From Hondaea fermentalgiana (lineage: Eukaryota > Sar > Bigyra > Thraustochytrida > Thraustochytriidae), in contig NPFB01000186.1 of NCBI GenBank assembly GCA_014084085.1, forward strand, positions 38,352 through 102,351: a DNA stretch of 64,000 bases, written 5' to 3'. The notes beneath the pieces are model-generated. The model worked only from the letters and a program-made list of their open reading frames with translations, was not told the origin of the DNA and made no database searches. The translations under genes were made by a program, and so were the position numbers. Below are positions 9,957 to 18,152 of this stretch, one piece after another. The stretch's first letter is position 1, and each line of letters begins with the position of its first letter.

Positions 9957-10330
9957 CTTCGCGGCGATGCCGTTTAGATCCTGCTCGAGCGTGTACGAGC
10001 GTGCGTACGTTCGTGCACCCGCGCACGTTCACCTGATTGCCCTCCCTCGCGCTACAATGTTGTGGCGGAGCCACGCGTAGCAGCGCGCTGCGCTGCGCTG
10101 CCTTGCTTCGTTCTGACTGTCGTCTGCAATGCTAATAATTACTTGACTAAGCTGAGAAGCGCTCTCAGAAACGGTCAACCGCCCATAGTACACACCGTTT
10201 GCAGGAAAGGAGTGCATAGTGGTATACTTTAGGTGGAGAGGAAAGTGGAGCAGGTCGAGAGCGGGAACAAAGCACAGATCGAGCGGGCTTCGCGCGCTGG
10301 CGTGCAGCGGGTACGAATAAGGGTACGCGG
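9957..10330. other. Divergent promoter region
   Basis: 374 bp between divergent genes. It contains a GCGTGCGTACGTTCGTGCACCCGCG-like alternating stretch at about 9995-10030 and a GCGCTGCGCTGCGCTGC run near 10083. No gene seen. Confidence 0.35.
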
Positions 10331-11719
10331 ATGCTACCGCCGGGAGCGGTCCACGATGAAGTGTCCGAAGAAGCCGGAATCAGTGCACACAAGGACAACA
10401 GAAAAGGGCAAGTGGCTGGCAACGATAATGATTTCTCTGGAGATGAATTGGACAGCAACACGTCAAATATCACAGAGGAAGAGATTGCCACGAGAAGCTC
10501 TGAAGTGCTAAGAATTCATGTCCCGGCGCCACCAGATGTACGACGACCACGTCCAGGGTTGAACGATGGGTCCGACAAGTTCGACGCAATGAGGCAAGAG
10601 AATCCCGTAGAACGTCGCAAGACAGTGTTCTATGGTGGGCGAAATGCTGCGCCACCTGTCCTCACACTCGAGGACTTGGACCTTGAAGCAATGACACGAC
10701 TGACGATCACGTCAAGAAGTCCCAGTCCCCATTCTGTGAACGAGCGACGCTGGAGTCATAATTCTGCCATTGAGTCTACTTCTTTGAGCGCCTCTGGAGG
10801 TTTTCCGCACTTGGGAGCGGATAATGACGCCTTTCGTGTCGCGCCCGGCTCGGTGCAGCATTTCGGTGTGAATGTCGACAATCGGGGTCCTGGATCGCCA
10901 ATCTCGCCTCTGTTAGATCCTGGCGAGCTCCGGGGAGGCAAGGGGAAACGCACATACAAACAAAAATTTCGCAAAGTCAAACGCGTGATCGATTTGTACA
11001 CATATAGCCCATACTTTCGCAAAAGATACCACTTTGGAATGGTGCGCGGAGGCATAGCATTGTACATTTGGGCTTCGCTTATCGCATCTGTTCCTCTTTG
11101 GAGTACGGCGAGCCAGTTCACGCGGGGGAATGCGGCTTGCAAGCTGGCAGATGCCAAGGTATCAATAGTTTTTTTCCACCCTGTGTTTTGGAATTTGCTT
11201 GTTGCTGCCATCAAGACTTCTCTCGCTACTTACTTGAATATACGCAAACGACGGCCACAGCTGCGAGTCATGTACACCGCTTTAGAGCACGTCTCCTTGC
11301 CAGGGACGCTGGCATATTCAATGTATTTCTGGGGCGCGCACAAAAACCTGGATTCGCGCCGAGCCCTGGGCCTCGCTCTTAACAATCACCTCATTGTTCC
11401 TGTGCTAATGATCACCGAGACATGGGCAGGCAAGACCCCATTTGCATGGGCGCAGGCATGGGAGCCAATCGTTTATGTGGCGTGGCAGGCGCTCTTTGTC
11501 TGTATTTATGCCGGAATCACTCCCGGGTGCTATTTGGTTCCCGCGCTTAACCCCGAGCGCAACGTGTGGTGGATCTCGTACCCAGGTTTTATTATGCTTT
11601 ACCTTGGCGGTTTTGCAATCGTCTATATTCTGACACAGGTTCGTGATCACGTCGCGCCATGTGGTCAGCAAGTTTTTCCTCCGGCAAAGTATGGCCCGCC
11701 AATGGCGCTCGCTCCATAG
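10331..11719 (+). CDS. Multipass membrane protein, possibly FAR-17a/AIG1-like fold
   Basis: A 462-residue protein. The first ~220 residues are hydrophilic and low-complexity, ending in a basic stretch (KQKFRKVKRVIDL). The rest has about six hydrophobic segments, including MVRGGIALYIWASLIASVPL, IVFFHPVFWNLLVAAI, a segment around LPGTLAYSMYFW, LNNHLIVPVLMITETWAG, VYVAWQALFVCIYAGI and GFIMLYLGGFAIVYIL. The order of segments and a conserved-looking His followed by Glu in NNHLIVPVLMITE resemble the FAR-17a/AIG1/ADTRP family, which in animals hydrolyses fatty-acid esters of hydroxy fatty acids, but I cannot confirm homology. It starts at an ATG. There is no signal peptide, so the N-terminus is probably cytosolic. 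Confidence 0.6.
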   Translation: MLPPGAVHDEVSEEAGISAHKDNRKGQVAGNDNDFSGDELDSNTSNITEEEIATRSSEVLRIHVPAPPDVRRPRPGLNDGSDKFDAMRQENPVERRKTVFYGGRNAAPPVLTLEDLDLEAMTRLTITSRSPSPHSVNERRWSHNSAIESTSLSASGGFPHLGADNDAFRVAPGSVQHFGVNVDNRGPGSPISPLLDPGELRGGKGKRTYKQKFRKVKRVIDLYTYSPYFRKRYHFGMVRGGIALYIWASLIASVPLWSTASQFTRGNAACKLADAKVSIVFFHPVFWNLLVAAIKTSLATYLNIRKRRPQLRVMYTALEHVSLPGTLAYSMYFWGAHKNLDSRRALGLALNNHLIVPVLMITETWAGKTPFAWAQAWEPIVYVAWQALFVCIYAGITPGCYLVPALNPERNVWWISYPGFIMLYLGGFAIVYILTQVRDHVAPCGQQVFPPAKYGPPMALAP

Positions 11720-12529
11720 TGAAAGTCGTATTCAGGAAAATCTTTCCTTCACGTCAAGTCCGGCAACGGGAGAGGCAACTTAAACGAGGTTAGCAATCAA
11801 GTGTGGTATAGCGAGGGTGGCGATCGGTGCAGTAGCAGGGCTGACTCACAGTCAATTTTGGCAGCACGCGGGCCTTGCTTTCTTCCGAATCCAATGTTGG
11901 GTGGCGCCCAGTCCTTTTTTTTTTTTTTTTTTTCCGTTACGAAGTCCGGAGTTCGAAGTTTATGCAAAGTTCAAGTTCAGAGTCAAGTTCAAGTACAGCT
12001 TTTGAAAATGAATTATATTCCGGAGCCTGGGCCTGGCTGTGCAAGTGGGTCCAGCGTTAGTTCCCTCTCCGCGTCTGCGCGTCCACGTTTGCATCCAGGG
12101 CCGCGAGTCCAAGTTCGAGATCAAGAGCAAAGTGAGCCGCCGTTCCTGTGGCCGCGGCGTTTTCTTGGTCTCACTCACTGCCATTGCCCGTATTGTTCTA
12201 CTGTCGTCGGCCCTGGCTTGCCGGATCCAGTTCTAGGGCCCCGCAGTCTGCTCAATGAGCCTTGGGCAGAAAGGAGAGCTGGCTGCTTTCCCTCTCCAAA
12301 GTATACAACAGGAAAGGCTGCATGCACGCTGCCGAAAGAGGGAAGGGTTCCAAAAAAGCTACAGCACCATGAAGGTAGCTAGCTAGCTGGCGAACAGGCT
12401 TGCAAATGAGAAAGGCAGCAACGAAGCAGATAGCAAGGAGCAAGTAAGCAAAAGCAGGCAAGCAAATACCAAACAAAACCCGCTTGCTACGAATTTGAAC
12501 GTGAAAGCTACATAGCGAGGGACAGCACG
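11720..12529. other. Intergenic region upstream of the ammonium transporter
   Basis: 810 bp without a supportable gene. It holds a T run (about 11917-11934), a cluster of AAGTTC/CAAGTTC words at about 11950-12000 and again near 12110, and a GCTAGCTAGCTGG palindromic stretch at about 12378-12390. The repeated AAGTTCAAGTTC words are candidate regulatory elements, but nothing here proves it. Confidence 0.4.
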
Positions 12530-13975
12530 ATGAGTGTTACGTATGCGACAACGGAAGAGCTTGCGGCAATGCAAGAGCAGTTGACAAGCAACCTGTCGGT
12601 GGTCTGGATCCTGCTCAACAGCATCAACATTATGCTCATGCAAACGGGGTTTGCCATGCTCGAAGCTGGGGCCGTTCACCGAAAGCACATCAAGAGCATC
12701 TTGTCGAAAAACCTCATGGACTGCGCGATTGGCACTTTGGCATGGTGGGGCTTCGGATACTCTATTTTCACAATGTCGAACGAGTTTGCCACAAACAAGA
12801 CGGAAAGTTTTGCAGGTTTTTTCCTCATGTTCGCATTCGCCGTGACATGTGGGACAATCGCAAGTGGAGCCGTCGTGGGCAGACTTCGATTCCCAACATA
12901 CATGATCCTCGCATTCTTCATCATTGGCTGCCTCTATCCGTTAATCGCGGGCTGGGTGTGGTCCGAGAAGGGATTTCTGTATGGTAGATACACGGACGTA
13001 GCTGGTGGCGTTGTGGTGCATGGCGTGGGTGGCGTCTGCGCCTTTGTAGCTGCAGCACTCATTGGTCCTCGGAACGATCGCTTCGACGGCCTCGGGACGG
13101 GCGACGTCGTGGTTGTCCCTTCCCCAGGCAACTCGCCGCCGCTCCAGGTTTTAGGGGCGCTGCTGCTGTTTTGTGCGTGGTTTTCCTTCAATGGGGTGTC
13201 TGCTGGCCTTGGAGACGCCGAAGGACTCAATGCGGCGTCCCGCGCAATGGTGACCACTTTGCTCGCGTCCAGTGCAGCGGCGTGCGTGGGTCTAATCCTC
13301 GTGCGAAGCATCACGGGCTACTATGATCTTGGCGTCACCTTTAACTGTCTTTTAGCTGGCCTGGTGAGCGTGACGGGCAACTGCTCGCTGATTGACACTT
13401 GGGCAGCGGTTCTAATCGGGGCGATATCGGCGCCAGTTTTCATTTGGAGTGACCGCTTCATCTTGTACAAGCTGCATGTGGATGACCCGATCTCTGCTAG
13501 CGCACTGCATGGCGTGGTTGGCATCTATGGCGGCCTTTGCACAGGTGTATTCCATCGTACAGAGGGTGTGATTCATGGTCACGGCGACCTGCTACTTGTA
13601 CAGCTCTGGGGAACGCTTTTGATCGTTGTTGTCTCGGGTGTCTCTGTGTTTGTAGTTCTTCAGGTCTTGCGGCTGTTCTCTCCGAAGCGGAAACTCACGG
13701 TGTCGGCCGAGGCGCAACTCCTAGGAATGGACTTTTACTACCACGACCGCGACATTATCGAAAATCTGACGGCTGCTCGAATTCGTGAGTTTAATGTTCG
13801 CAAGCAGGCGATGGCTCGAGCGCTTGCCTTGTCAGAAAAGACGTCGAGCAGCCACTCGGATGGTACTGCCTCGCAGGCCGCTAGTTCGTTGTCTGCAGAT
13901 GTAGTCGTTGGCGACATGGATTTTGAGGCCAAAAAGCCTGTTTTTTCCCTCTTGCATAAGAAGTCAGGCGTTTGA
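12530..13975 (+). CDS. AMT: Ammonium transporter, AMT/Mep/Rh family
   Basis: A 481-residue integral membrane protein that imports ammonium across the plasma membrane. Recognisable family signatures in order: LMQTGFAMLEAGAVHRKH (about residues 40-57), DVAGGVVVHGVGGVCAFVAA, FCAWFSFNGVSAG, VSVTGNCSLIDTWAAVLIG and DDPISASALHGVVGIYGG. The twin pore histidines are His164 and His327 by position. About 11 TM segments can be drawn, followed by a cytoplasmic tail of about 80 residues rich in Ser and charged residues, the region that gates the trimer in other AMTs. It starts at an ATG, and its length is typical of AMT1-type proteins. Family assignment is secure; affinity and regulation cannot be read from sequence. 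Confidence 0.95.
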   Translation: MSVTYATTEELAAMQEQLTSNLSVVWILLNSINIMLMQTGFAMLEAGAVHRKHIKSILSKNLMDCAIGTLAWWGFGYSIFTMSNEFATNKTESFAGFFLMFAFAVTCGTIASGAVVGRLRFPTYMILAFFIIGCLYPLIAGWVWSEKGFLYGRYTDVAGGVVVHGVGGVCAFVAAALIGPRNDRFDGLGTGDVVVVPSPGNSPPLQVLGALLLFCAWFSFNGVSAGLGDAEGLNAASRAMVTTLLASSAAACVGLILVRSITGYYDLGVTFNCLLAGLVSVTGNCSLIDTWAAVLIGAISAPVFIWSDRFILYKLHVDDPISASALHGVVGIYGGLCTGVFHRTEGVIHGHGDLLLVQLWGTLLIVVVSGVSVFVVLQVLRLFSPKRKLTVSAEAQLLGMDFYYHDRDIIENLTAARIREFNVRKQAMARALALSEKTSSSHSDGTASQAASSLSADVVVGDMDFEAKKPVFSLLHKKSGV

Positions 13976-14106
13976 GAAGATCGGTTAAACCCTAGGACTA
14001 TGTTACGATGTGTAAACCCCAAACAAAATGATGATGGAAGATCGTTCGTCGTGTAGTCAGTGTCAACTTCTCAGCCCCGGTTCAAATGTGTCATTCTAGC
14101 CGCTTG

Positions 14107-14133
14107 CTTTTCCCGCACGCCATGCGGGAAAAG
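14107..14133. repeat. Perfect hairpin downstream of AMT
   Basis: An 11-bp perfect inverted repeat, CTTTTCCCGCA and its complement, around a 5-nt loop (CGCCA). It begins 131 bp after the transporter stop codon. Each arm contains TTTCCCGC, which matches the E2F consensus TTTSSCGC. It could be a 3' UTR structure or a paired factor site. Confidence 0.7.
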
Positions 14134-14673
14134 TAGCACAAAAGGAAGTAAAAGAAGAACGAGAAGAACTTGTAGATCAGACTCGAGGCTGCGCAGAGTT
14201 AGTTGTTTCGAATCGTGCGGAGGTCGTCTGCTCTTCTGAAGAAATACAGACAAAATACCACGAGCGCGGCGGGTGAACGAGCTGTTCTCTTGCATTGATC
14301 GTTACGCACAGGCTTCGCACGCTGCGAGAGCCAGGTCTGTTCTCTCTGCCCGCTGCTGCTGCGCTCTTCTTCATCGTGCACGATAATCGCCCCGTCCTCC
14401 CATATCGCCCGCAGCTGCAAGGGCGCGCTAGGTTCGATGTCGAAAGACTCCCCCAGAACCCCCCTTTCGAATCCTACCACTGACGCTTGCCCCCCCCCGA
14501 AACGCCGATCGAATCTCCGAGGTGTCCCCTCTGCAGCGGCGCGGCGGCCCCCTCGCTCCTCTGCGACGGCCGCCAGTGGGCGCAGAGGGCGGCCAAGGTG
14601 CGCGCGAGGGGGGGCCGGGCGGGAGTCTGCGCGCGTGGGTCTCCGCTCTCGAGACCTTGCCTGCGCGCCCGGC

Positions 14674-14773
14674 NNNNNNNNNNNNNNNNNNNNNNNNNNN
14701 NNNNNNNNNNNNNNNNNNNNNNNNNNNNNNNNNNNNNNNNNNNNNNNNNNNNNNNNNNNNNNNNNNNNNNNNN
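14674..14773. other. Assembly gap (100 N)
   Basis: Exactly 100 N, the usual placeholder for a gap of unknown size, in a region of extreme GC content on both sides. Confidence 0.98.
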
Positions 14774-15000
14774 GCCGCAGCGCGCGCGAGGAGGCACCCG
14801 GGGCCCAGGGCCGCGCGCCCCCGCCCGCGGCGGCGGGAAGAGAGAGGCGCGCCTGCGCGCGGGGCGGCGGCGGCGGCGGCTCTGTCTGCCCTGTCTTCGC
14901 GCGGGGCCCTCTTGTCTGCCCTTGTAAGAGAGGGGGAGGGCGCCAGAAGCCGCGTCAGGGCGTGCGCCAGAGCCCCTTCGACTCGCAGTCGCTCGAGGTT

Positions 15001-15052
15001 TGCTTGCCTGCTTGCTGGCTTGCTTGCTTGCCTGCCTGCCTGCCTGCTTGCG
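15001..15052. repeat. TTGC/CTGC tetranucleotide array
   Basis: Imperfect tandem tetranucleotides (TTGC, CTGC, TGGC) on the plus strand, in the 5' flank of the RRM gene. Similar arrays recur at about 46437-46530, 52060-52110, 58021-58090 and 61690-61710. Confidence 0.8.
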
Positions 15053-15545
15053 AGCTCGCCCGGTCGCGCGCGGTGCTTGCGGCGCTCACGTGCGCGCTCA
15101 GGAGCGAGGGGGATTTGGGGAAAGGGGCCGCGGCAGGGACTCGAGGTCTCTCGCAAGTTTGTTGGGGGTGCTTGTCTGCGTGGCTGGCCGAGGAGGCTAG
15201 CATAGGAGGCAAGCACGCTTGATCGAATCGCGCGGGAGGAGCTGCACGTCGAGAAGGACGCAGAGAGTGAAAAGAAGAAGGAAGCTGTCTACCCAGCATC
15301 ATTATCCCCGTCATCAGCAGCAGTCATTAGCAGCGGCGAAAGCTCCAAGCGGAACAGGGTCGCATCGATTCTGCATATCGATACTCTTGGCCGAGGAACA
15401 CATTGACACTGGCGACAGCCGCGCTCGAAAGGCACGCAAAGGGAGCATCGGGCTGGCGATGCTTAGTGGAGTTTATTAAAGGCAAAAACGCGAAAGCCAA
15501 ATCGATCGGTCGCTTACTACATTTGAAAATTGTGGCAAGGAGTAG

Positions 15546-17480
15546 ATGAGCGAAATGGCCAAGCCAACCTATACCCCTCAAGTGCCAGGCGCACTGCCCC
15601 TGCAAGAACCGGAACGCGAGGTAGATGGGCCAAGACCGCCTTCTGATTGCACTGTGACGCCTCTGACTGCTACAGAAGAAGAGCAAGACGCTGATGTTGC
15701 TGGCGAATCCTCAGTTGCTACCTCGGCTGGGAAACCCGAGCCTGAAAGCTTCGAGGGCAAGCGCGAGGAGGGAGGAGAAAGGCGCATGGCATCCTCCCTT
15801 CAATCAAGCGAGCTGCAAAGAGACCCGAAGCACGAGAAAGGCGATCACAAAGGGGATGTTGAAGAAGAAAAAGAAAGTGAACCCGCGCGCAAGATTTTCC
15901 TGGGTGGGCTGTCGCTCGATGCATCGAAACAAACTGTCGAGGAACATTTCATTCGCTACGGCGAGCTGGAAGATGTTCGCGTGCCCCTGCACAAAGTTCT
16001 CACAGGCAAATCCCGTGGATTTGGCTTCGTAACTTTCAAGGACGCCGCCATCGCAGCTGAGGTGGTCAAAATGGTGCACAAGATTTGCGGACGCGAGGTC
16101 GACGTCAAGTTTGCCGTACCCCGTGCGCCAAGCTCTTCCCCTGTAACCACTGACTCTGACGCAATCGCAGACGCTGAACAAGGTTCAACGCCGGCAGACC
16201 AGCGGGCAGTACAGTCGGGAAAGATGTCACTTGATAAGGACGACCAACCTTCACGTCGCAACACGGGAAGTGGTGTTCGGGGGAGAAATCAAGGCGTCGC
16301 GAACCAAAGAACCACAAACAACCAGACAACCGACACGAGCACACACCAGAAACAGAACTGTTCGGGCAGCACTACGAGCACGGTCAGCTCTGCGACTCTT
16401 TCATGCGCCGAAGTGAGTAATTCTACAGACGGATCTGGTGCAGAAGACTCCTCGTTCAAAATCTTCGTCGGTGGCCTTGCGGGCACTGTTACTCAATCTG
16501 TGTTGCGAAACTACTTTGGACAGTTTGGTGCACTTTCGCAGGCAACGGTCATGATTGATCGTGAGACGAATCGTTCGCGCGGCTTTGGTTTTGTGTCCTT
16601 TGCAGATGCGACGGGAATGCATCGAGCTCTGAAAACGGAGGTACACAACATTAACGGAAAGCCTGCAGAAGTGAAGGAGGCTATACCGCGTGATGTTCTC
16701 GACAAACAGCGTCAACAACGTTCCCAAGTAGCCGCGGGGCCCGCACACAAATCCACAAATGTTCGGTCAGCCTCAGTCGATATGTACGCATTTGGCGTGC
16801 CCTCTTCTATTTACTACTTTGCGCCGCACGCTCCTGTGCATCCTCACTTTGCAGTGTCTCCCAAAGCCCATGCTTCACAAATGCCTGATGGGTCGCCATC
16901 TGGTTCTCCACGGGGCCGAGCCAAGACTCATGGGACTCGACACGAGATGCCCCAGTCCCCGAGAGAGGAGAGTCAGAACGCAACAGCGACTCCTGTGTCG
17001 GTGATTTATCCACCCTACGTGGCGCACCAGCACCATCATGCTCCGTATTCGCCACCTGGAGAGCACGTAGTGTCCCCTGTGCACTATCAAGTCCCGCAAG
17101 GTGCCTTTTTTTACGGCGGGCCGCTTCCATTTGCAGATTATAATGTCTATGGCTTTGGAGTTCCCCACTTCCAGCATGCGGCAGATGCTGCTGCAGCACG
17201 TGGGCCCCATGAAGCAGCCGCAGGCAACTATGCGTACCATCCGCACTACGCTCATCAGTCTCAGATTTCCCACATGCATGAGCAGCATCAGCAAAGGGCT
17301 CACGCGACAGTGAACGTCGCTTCAACTCATCATGGCGCGACGAATAAGATGCAGTCTCCAGCACCAGCTGCAGCTGCCGTTCCTTCAGCTGCACCACCAG
17401 CTGCTGCTCCTGCTGCTAGTTCTACATCTCCTTCTTCTCCCTCGACTCCGACTACTGCGTCTTCCAACACCTCGGCTTGA
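15546..17480 (+). CDS. RNA-binding protein with two RRM domains
   Basis: A 644-residue protein with an ATG start. RRM1 spans about residues 114-192 (RNP2 KIFLGGLSL, RNP1 GKSRGFGFVTF). RRM2 spans about 303-382 (RNP2 KIFVGGLAG, RNP1 SRGFGFVSF). The pair resembles the Musashi/DAZAP1/Hrp1 type of hnRNP, which binds mRNA 3' UTRs and regulates translation, localisation or 3' processing. The linker between the domains is about 110 residues and Ser/Thr/Asn-rich, longer than usual. The C-terminal 260 residues are low-complexity, rich in His, Pro, Tyr and Ala, and end in an Ala/Pro/Ser/Thr run, as expected of a disordered, assembly-prone tail. The exact orthologue is not assigned. Confidence 0.85.
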   Translation: MSEMAKPTYTPQVPGALPLQEPEREVDGPRPPSDCTVTPLTATEEEQDADVAGESSVATSAGKPEPESFEGKREEGGERRMASSLQSSELQRDPKHEKGDHKGDVEEEKESEPARKIFLGGLSLDASKQTVEEHFIRYGELEDVRVPLHKVLTGKSRGFGFVTFKDAAIAAEVVKMVHKICGREVDVKFAVPRAPSSSPVTTDSDAIADAEQGSTPADQRAVQSGKMSLDKDDQPSRRNTGSGVRGRNQGVANQRTTNNQTTDTSTHQKQNCSGSTTSTVSSATLSCAEVSNSTDGSGAEDSSFKIFVGGLAGTVTQSVLRNYFGQFGALSQATVMIDRETNRSRGFGFVSFADATGMHRALKTEVHNINGKPAEVKEAIPRDVLDKQRQQRSQVAAGPAHKSTNVRSASVDMYAFGVPSSIYYFAPHAPVHPHFAVSPKAHASQMPDGSPSGSPRGRAKTHGTRHEMPQSPREESQNATATPVSVIYPPYVAHQHHHAPYSPPGEHVVSPVHYQVPQGAFFYGGPLPFADYNVYGFGVPHFQHAADAAAARGPHEAAAGNYAYHPHYAHQSQISHMHEQHQQRAHATVNVASTHHGATNKMQSPAPAAAAVPSAAPPAAAPAASSTSPSSPSTPTTASSNTSA

Positions 17481-18152
17481 ATTGGGAGAGATCAAAAAAG
17501 AGCTCGAATCGCAAAAAAGCTTTTTGGTAGTGATTGTCGTTATCGATACAAAGGTCAAGCTGTCACCTCTTCTGATACATAAGACTTTTGTTGAATGAAG
17601 GCTGGGCCTAGTGATAAAATAAATCTCTTTTGGTGCCATTGGAGGGAGGGAAGCTCGCGAGTATATCATCTTCGTGTGCGCCATGATGCTTGAATAATGT
17701 TTCGATGTCTATCGTTTGCAGTGCGGCTAGAAAGCAGTACAGTGCAGTGCAGTACAGTACAGTGCCAAGCGCCACAGGCCTAAGTCTCAAGCCTCTATCC
17801 CTGGAATGCAACCTCGCAGGGCTAGTGAATATCGCGTTAAAAGGCCCATTTTCTGGCGGTATCCGAGACCGAGTCGCTCAGCTGAGCTTTGATGTCTACA
17901 AAAAAAAAAGCCAAAACCGACCTATAACCAAAAATAAAGACCGTGACACCAAAGCGGTTTGATGACCTGGACTTCGGGGCCAGCTTGCAGTTTGTAGACG
18001 GGAAACTTTCGTCGCGCCAAAAGGCGGCGCGCAAGGCAGCGCAAGGACAACACTGGACGAACGCAGCAGGGCAGGCCTCTGAACGGCGCGGCGCGCCGCC
18101 GCACCGCCTGTGCGTCTCAAAGCTGCAAGCGAAGAAAACCCCGGACCCCACG
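17481..18152. other. Intergenic between RRM gene and golgin-84
   Basis: 672 bp. It contains a possible polyadenylation signal at 17618 and an imperfect CAGTA/CAGTG pentamer array at about 17738-17764. The golgin frame stays open upstream of its ATG to a GTG at 17943, but that stretch does not resemble golgin sequence. Confidence 0.4.
17618..17623 (+). terminator. Candidate poly(A) signal AATAAA
   Basis: AATAAA, 138 bp after the stop codon of the RRM gene. A chance occurrence cannot be excluded, because poly(A) signals in this lineage are not known to me. Confidence 0.3.

Larger units (their letters stand above)
13976..15545. other. Intergenic, GC-rich, with assembly gap
   Basis: 1.57 kb without a supportable gene between the ammonium transporter and the RRM gene. 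It includes the hairpin at 14107-14133, a very GC-rich block around the gap at 14674-14773, and a TTGC/CTGC tetranucleotide array at about 15000-15052. Frames that cross the gap are artefacts of the N run. Confidence 0.5.

Noticed and set aside
14107..14133. Histone-type 3' stem-loop
   Set aside because: Stem and loop lengths (11 bp, 5 nt) and sequence do not match the 6-bp stem and 4-nt loop of histone mRNAs, and the upstream gene is a transporter.
14428..15222. Long frames of 107-262 codons on both strands across the gap at 14674-14773
   Set aside because: They stay open because N codons cannot be stops; composition is Arg/Ala/Gly-rich and repeat-derived.
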